From Victivallales bacterium (GTDB lineage Bacteria > Verrucomicrobiota > Lentisphaeria > Oligosphaerales > Lenti-02), in NCBI GenBank assembly GCA_018648945.1, contig JABGQJ010000233.1, positions 1 to 10,384 of the forward strand: a stretch of 10,384 nt of DNA, read 5' to 3'. Below are positions 6,963 to 10,384 of this stretch, piece by piece. The position numbers and the translations under genes are program-made. The notes beneath the pieces are model-generated. The model was not told the DNA's origin. It made no database searches and saw nothing but the letters and a program-made list of their open reading frames with translations. Numbering within the stretch: position 1 is the first letter of the stretch; every line of letters starts with the position of its first letter.

Positions 6963-8555
6963 TCAGCCTCCGTTGGTGATGCGTATGTTGGTCACGGAGA
7001 ACTCCGCGCCGCCGAGATCGTCGGAGACCCCATAGTGGATTTGCCAGTGATGGGCAAGGATGATCTGGCGCACGACGGCGAGGCCCAGTCCCGTGCCCTT
7101 GTCGCGGGCCGATACGTACGGTCGGAAGACATCGCCGGAGATGTCCTCGGGGACGCCGGGTCCACTGTCGGCGATGCGGATGGTCAGTTCGCCGCCGCGC
7201 TCCCCTGTCTCGGACGAGATCCGGATCACCCCCTGCTCGGGGATGGCCTGAAGGGCGTTGATGAGAATGTTGAAGAGGACCTGACGGAGCATGCCCTCGT
7301 CCGCCGCCACTTCCACTGCCGCGAGGTCGTTGCGCCACTGGGCCTCGAGCTCCTCGCAATCCGAGGCCAGTGTCTCGCCCAGCTCCTCCACCAGCGCCCG
7401 AAGATCGACCGGTGCCAGCACGGGTTCGCGGGGTTTGGAGTAGGCGATGAACTCGTTCAGCCGGTTGCTCACTCGGTCCACCTCGCCGACGATTCGCTCG
7501 GATGTCGCTCGGGCCTTGACCGCATCGTCCGGTTCCTTGGCCAGCAATTGAGCCAAGCCGCGCACCACATTCAGCGGGTTGCGCGTCTCATGGGCCAGTC
7601 CGGCGGCCGAGAGGTTCATCTCGCGCAAGTGGTTGTTCATCGCCTCGGCTCGTACGAGTTGCAGGCCAAGCTGGGAGCTGCGGCTCATTTGCCGGTAGAG
7701 CAGGGCCAAGCCCCCCACCGCCACCAGGCCGATTGCCACCAGGTAGTGGCGCTGACGGGAATCGCCACGGATGGCTGCCAGCACATCCCTGGCCGAAAGC
7801 CGGAAGGCCAGCTTGTGCAGTCCCTGCTCCTTGAACATCGTCTGGTATTCCTCGCCAGTCATCCAGGGCGGGTATGGGGGTGCTTTGCCTTCGCGCGAGG
7901 CCTCCGCCCATTTCCTGAAGCGCTCACGGGTTTCTGGGCTCCAGCCCGGTCCTCGGCGACGGTCCCCGTGGCGTCCTCGTCCCGGTCCGTCCGGGCGCAC
8001 GGCACTGGTGCCATCGCTTGGCTCGGGCGGCGGTTTCGCCTGGAGATCCTCCTTGTCCCCGCTTTCGCCCTCCTTGGGCGGACGGCGTCCCCCCCCGGGT
8101 CGCGGCGCGCGCCTCTCGATCAGCAACGTGCTCTCGGTCTGACGGCTCGGGTCGCCAGTCTGTGGCTCCGGGCCAAACTCAGCCAGTTCCACGACGGTCA
8201 GCGTGTCCGGTCCCCACAAGACCGCGCCCGGAGGCTTGTGTCCCAGGTCCGCATCCATCGGTTCCCCAGCGCTGGCGATGGCCCCGCCCACCGGGTTGAA
8301 GAGCATGATCCCCAACACCTCTTCGCTCTCGGCCAGGCCCTGCAAGGCGCTCGCCAAGCGGTCCTTCGACACGGTGCCGAAGCGACGCTGGGTGCGGATC
8401 ACCACGCCCAGCGCGTTCGAGAGATCCAGTGCATGGCGTTGTAGAGATTCTTCCGAGCTCTTCCTGAACGCTCGGTGTTCCGCCACCTGCAACGCCACCA
8501 ACGCCAACCAGACGATGGCCAGCAGGAGGTAGACCAGATGGTTCCGTTTGCTCAT
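6963..8555 (-). CDS. Two-helix membrane sensor histidine kinase (NtrB/ZraS-like)
   Basis: A 530-residue kinase with a membrane segment at about residues 7-24, a periplasmic sensor region (about 25-268), a second membrane segment (about 270-287), then HisKA and HATPase domains. The phosphoacceptor is His322 in AGLAHETRNPLNV. The N box has Asn433 (NILINALQ), the G1 box is DSGPGVP (463-469) and the G2 box is KGTGLGLAV (486-494). The H box ends in the ETRNPL sequence typical of kinases that pair with NtrC-type regulators, and such a regulator follows directly. The ATG overlaps the upstream secretin stop as ATGA, indicating translational coupling. The sensor region is odd: residues about 148-205 are low-complexity, rich in Arg, Pro and Gly (RRAPRPGGGRRPP, GRGRHGDRRRGPG), between a helical membrane-proximal part and a second ordered part (about 205-262, including YPPWMTGEEYQTMF). 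No named sensor domain was recognised, so the signal is unknown. Confidence 0.95.
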   Translation of the reverse strand: MSKRNHLVYLLLAIVWLALVALQVAEHRAFRKSSEESLQRHALDLSNALGVVIRTQRRFGTVSKDRLASALQGLAESEEVLGIMLFNPVGGAIASAGEPMDADLGHKPPGAVLWGPDTLTVVELAEFGPEPQTGDPSRQTESTLLIERRAPRPGGGRRPPKEGESGDKEDLQAKPPPEPSDGTSAVRPDGPGRGRHGDRRRGPGWSPETRERFRKWAEASREGKAPPYPPWMTGEEYQTMFKEQGLHKLAFRLSARDVLAAIRGDSRQRHYLVAIGLVAVGGLALLYRQMSRSSQLGLQLVRAEAMNNHLREMNLSAAGLAHETRNPLNVVRGLAQLLAKEPDDAVKARATSERIVGEVDRVSNRLNEFIAYSKPREPVLAPVDLRALVEELGETLASDCEELEAQWRNDLAAVEVAADEGMLRQVLFNILINALQAIPEQGVIRISSETGERGGELTIRIADSGPGVPEDISGDVFRPYVSARDKGTGLGLAVVRQIILAHHWQIHYGVSDDLGGAEFSVTNIRITNGG

Positions 8556-9631
8556 TTTTCAGCCGTCTTTTTCACAGGTCTCAGGTGTCCGACCCCCGGC
8601 CCGGTCACCGGGATGGCACCGCCAAGATACCGTTGCAGCATCGCCGCGTCGACCGACTGGTCGATCCCAGCTGCCTTCTTCTGCGACTCGACGAGGCCAG
8701 GGGCAGTCGCACCCGTGACCACATGGGGGGTCAGGAACACGAGTAGTTCGGTCTTGGTCTTCTCCTTGATTGTCCGTCTGAATAGACGGCCAACGAGGGG
8801 GATGCTGCCAAGCAGCGGCACCTTGCGGATTTCTTCCCGCTCCTGGTCCTCCATCAGGCCGCCAATCACCACGGTCTTGCCGTTGGGCACCACCACCCGT
8901 GTCTCCGCCGAACGTTTGGCGAAGGTGGGCGCGTTCACGCTTTCCGAAATCTGCACCGTCTCCTCCGCGATCGTCGAGATCTCCGGCGCGACCTCCATCT
9001 CCACCATGCCGTCCGCGCTGATGTGCGGGGTGACTTTGAGGATGATGCCGATGTCCTCGTACTCCACCGTGTTAAGAACGCCGCCCGCGTCGGTGATCTG
9101 GCTGTTCTTGATGAAAGGTACTTCCGCGCCGATGGTGATGGTCGATTCCTCGTTGTTCCGGGCCATGATCGAAGGCCGGGAGAGTACCTCCAGCTTGGTC
9201 TTGGTGGCCAGCGCCTTGAGGGTTGCGGTCAGGTCGCCATCGATCAGGGCCACGGCTCCGCCTTCGGCGAGGCCCTCCAGCCCGAAGAGGGAGGTGAGAT
9301 CGTGCGTGTCCCCATCCTCCTTGGTGGCCGAGTACTTGAACTCCGTGCCGATGTCCAGGTCGTCCCCGTAGGTGACCTCAAGGAATAGCACATTGATCAA
9401 GGCCTGGGGCACGGGCTGGTCCAGTTGCGCGACGATCCGCATGATCGTCTCATTGGTTTCCGCGTCGGTGGTGACGATCAGGGTCTTCGAGTCTTCGTCG
9501 ATCTCGAAATGGGCCGCGCCCAGTCTGCGCTGTTCAGAGGCCTCGGTGACCATCGGAACCTTCGGCGTGTCCTGGGCGAGAAGAAGCGCGCTCAGAAGTG
9601 CGGCGGCAAGGCCTGCGATTCGGTGTTTCAT
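8552..9631 (-). CDS. Secretin C-terminal half: partial N domain plus outer-membrane barrel domain (GspD/PilQ-like)
   Basis: A 359-residue exported protein with its own signal peptide (MKHRIAGLAAALLSALLLAQ). Residues about 40-75 look like only the second half of a secretin N domain (KTLIVTTDAETNETI, then IVAQLDQPVPQALI). Residues about 76-305 are the secretin domain proper: the start VLFLEVTYGDDLDIG, the gate region LEVLSRPSIMARNNEES (148-164), GAEVPF (168-173), and the family signature VPLLGSIPLVGRLF (271-284) followed by TELLVFLTPHVV (294-305). The protein forms the multimeric outer-membrane channel of a type II secretion or type IV pilus-like system. A full-length secretin is usually about 600-750 residues and carries several N domains; here they sit on the preceding gene. 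I chose the ATG at 9631 because it gives a signal peptide and has an excellent Shine-Dalgarno sequence; the frame continues upstream to 9760 but that part overlaps the preceding gene. The stop overlaps the kinase start. Confidence 0.93.
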   Translation of the reverse strand: MKHRIAGLAAALLSALLLAQDTPKVPMVTEASEQRRLGAAHFEIDEDSKTLIVTTDAETNETIMRIVAQLDQPVPQALINVLFLEVTYGDDLDIGTEFKYSATKEDGDTHDLTSLFGLEGLAEGGAVALIDGDLTATLKALATKTKLEVLSRPSIMARNNEESTITIGAEVPFIKNSQITDAGGVLNTVEYEDIGIILKVTPHISADGMVEMEVAPEISTIAEETVQISESVNAPTFAKRSAETRVVVPNGKTVVIGGLMEDQEREEIRKVPLLGSIPLVGRLFRRTIKEKTKTELLVFLTPHVVTGATAPGLVESQKKAAGIDQSVDAAMLQRYLGGAIPVTGPGVGHLRPVKKTAEK

Positions 9632-9639
9632 CGTCCTAA

Positions 9640-9646
9640 CTCCTTT
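9640..9646 (-). promoter_or_regulatory. Strong ribosome binding site of the secretin C-terminal half
   Basis: On the - strand AAAGGAG ends 8 bases before the ATG at 9631. It is the best Shine-Dalgarno match in the window and shows that the secretin barrel protein is initiated independently rather than being a broken continuation of the preceding reading frame. Next to it, at 9653-9668, the 8-base unit AAATGGGG occurs twice in tandem (+ strand) between the preceding stop and this site. Confidence 0.8.
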
Positions 9647-9668
9647 GGAGTGAAATGGGGAAATGGGG

Positions 9669-10384
9669 TCAGTTCCGGCGGCCCGTGGCGCCGCCAGTGC
9701 GGGCTGACCCGCCGCCAGGCGCCAGGTTCGTTGTCGTGCCGGTATCTTCGATGTCGTCAAACATCCCTTCCAAAATCTCCTTCAGATTCTCCAGATCGGC
9801 ATTCTCGATCCGGTAGATGTAGACCTGGGTCACGTTCTTCGGGGTTTCGTCCAGCTTCTCGATCACCTTGCCGACCGCTGTTAGAGTGATCGGGGAGGCG
9901 CTCACTACCACCGAGTTCGTCCTCGAATCGGCCACTACCGACACTTCCGCTTCGCCCAAGGAACTTCCGCTGGTTGTCTGGGGCTGCCGACTGCTGCGTC
10001 CGAACATGCTGAACCGGCGCTGGCCGGACGTGTTCGCGTTGCTCGTGGTATCGCTGGGGTAGATCTTCTCGAGGACCTCGACCACATCGTCCGCGTCCGC
10101 ATACTTCAGCGGGAAGACATCCACCACCGCGTCGTCCTCCGTGGGCACGTCCACCGCTTCCACCAGCTTGGCGATCTGTGGCATCAGTTCTTCCGAGGCC
10201 CGTACCACCACGCTGTTGCTGCGCTCGTCCGCCGTCGCCGTGACGGTGGTCGTGGCCGTCTTCGCTGAAGCCGGTCCAGGCGAGGCCGGCGGGGGCGAAG
10301 TCCAGTTCGATGGTGTCTTCCACGGTCACGCTTTCCAGATCAACGACGATGACCGACTGTCGTGCCGGGTCAGTGATAAACAGA
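9669..10384 (-). CDS. Secretin N-domain protein, partial at the right edge and with an apparent frameshift
   Basis: The periplasmic N-domain part of a GspD/PilQ-like secretin; its start lies outside the window. Downstream of about 10290 the frame reads ADERSNSVVV (10232-10203), then MPQIAKLVEAVD: the end of one N domain. A complete N domain follows at about 10124-9846 (VFPLKYADADDVVEVLEKIY, a Ser/Thr/Gln-rich loop, VVADSRTNSVVVSASP, VIEKLD). Then comes the first half only of a third domain (VYIYRIENADLENLKEILEG) and a Gly/Thr/Arg-rich tail ending GGATGRRN. The frame has a TGA at 10326-10328 and no usable start before the GTG at 10211, which lies inside a conserved motif. Upstream of about 10296 the coding frame is a different one (LFITDPARQSVIVVDLESV, VEDTIELDF), open to the edge. 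Removing one base from the G5 run at 10291-10295 joins the two frames as IELDFAPPASPGPASAKT. This is either a sequencing or assembly error or a real frameshift. The gene lies 37 bases upstream of the secretin barrel gene and probably forms the channel's periplasmic vestibule. Confidence 0.85.

Noticed and set aside
5563..7035. A 490-codon open frame on the + strand
   Set aside because: It is antisense to the sigma-54 regulator, whose Walker, GAFTGA and Fis motifs are unambiguous.
6462..8444. A 660-codon open frame on the + strand
   Set aside because: It is antisense to the kinase and regulator genes, whose catalytic motifs are complete. The translation is Arg/Pro/Gly-rich with no domain.
8614..8637. 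TGGCAC followed by GTTGCA as a sigma-54 promoter (+ strand)
   Set aside because: The spacing between the two elements is far longer than the 5 bases required, and it lies inside the secretin coding region on the opposite strand.
9669..10211. The GTG at 10211 as the true start of the secretin N-domain gene
   Set aside because: It falls within the conserved ERSNSVVVRAS motif and would give a protein without a signal peptide. The frame upstream still encodes secretin sequence (TATADERSNS), so the frameshift explanation is better.

Overview
The window reads as one stretch of a high-GC, Gram-negative (two-membrane) bacterial chromosome. Evidence for two membranes is an outer-membrane secretin encoded as two polypeptides, plus a large exported carbohydrate-active protein. 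An FHA domain fused to a MoxR ATPase and a very large secreted lyase-like protein would fit a planctomycete or a related environmental lineage, but this taxonomic guess is weak. No tRNA, rRNA, CRISPR array, insertion sequence or phage gene was seen.

Layout. A small four-helix membrane protein lies on the + strand at the left end (287-670). Everything else is on the - strand. Reading in the direction of transcription, from right to left: (1) the N-domain half of a type II/type IV-pilus-like secretin, running off the right edge and carrying an apparent one-base frameshift in a G5 run at 10291-10295; (2) a second, separately initiated protein with its own signal peptide that carries the rest of an N domain plus the secretin barrel domain (8552-9631); (3) a two-helix membrane sensor histidine kinase (6963-8555) overlapping the secretin stop by ATGA; (4) an NtrC-type sigma-54 response regulator (5587-6951) 11 bases downstream. 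These four look like one operon. (5) An FHA-MoxR AAA+ ATPase (4069-5439) follows, apparently with its own sigma-70-type promoter (5524-5552) and a hairpin in its leader. (6) After a perfect 10-bp hairpin (4022-4045) comes a 1101-residue exported protein with lectin-like, CBM6/35-like and alpha/alpha-toroid lyase-like regions (685-3990), which is convergent with the small membrane protein.

How the parts may work together. The kinase and regulator resemble PilS/PilR- or ZraS/ZraR-type pairs, and their coupling to the secretin genes suggests the operon controls, or responds to, its own secretion machinery through sigma-54 promoters. The large exported protein could be a secreted product, but nothing in the sequence links it to this secretin beyond proximity.

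The most unusual feature is the secretin. It is divided inside the variable loop of an N domain, and the downstream half has its own Shine-Dalgarno sequence and signal peptide. Two exported polypeptides would therefore have to build one channel.
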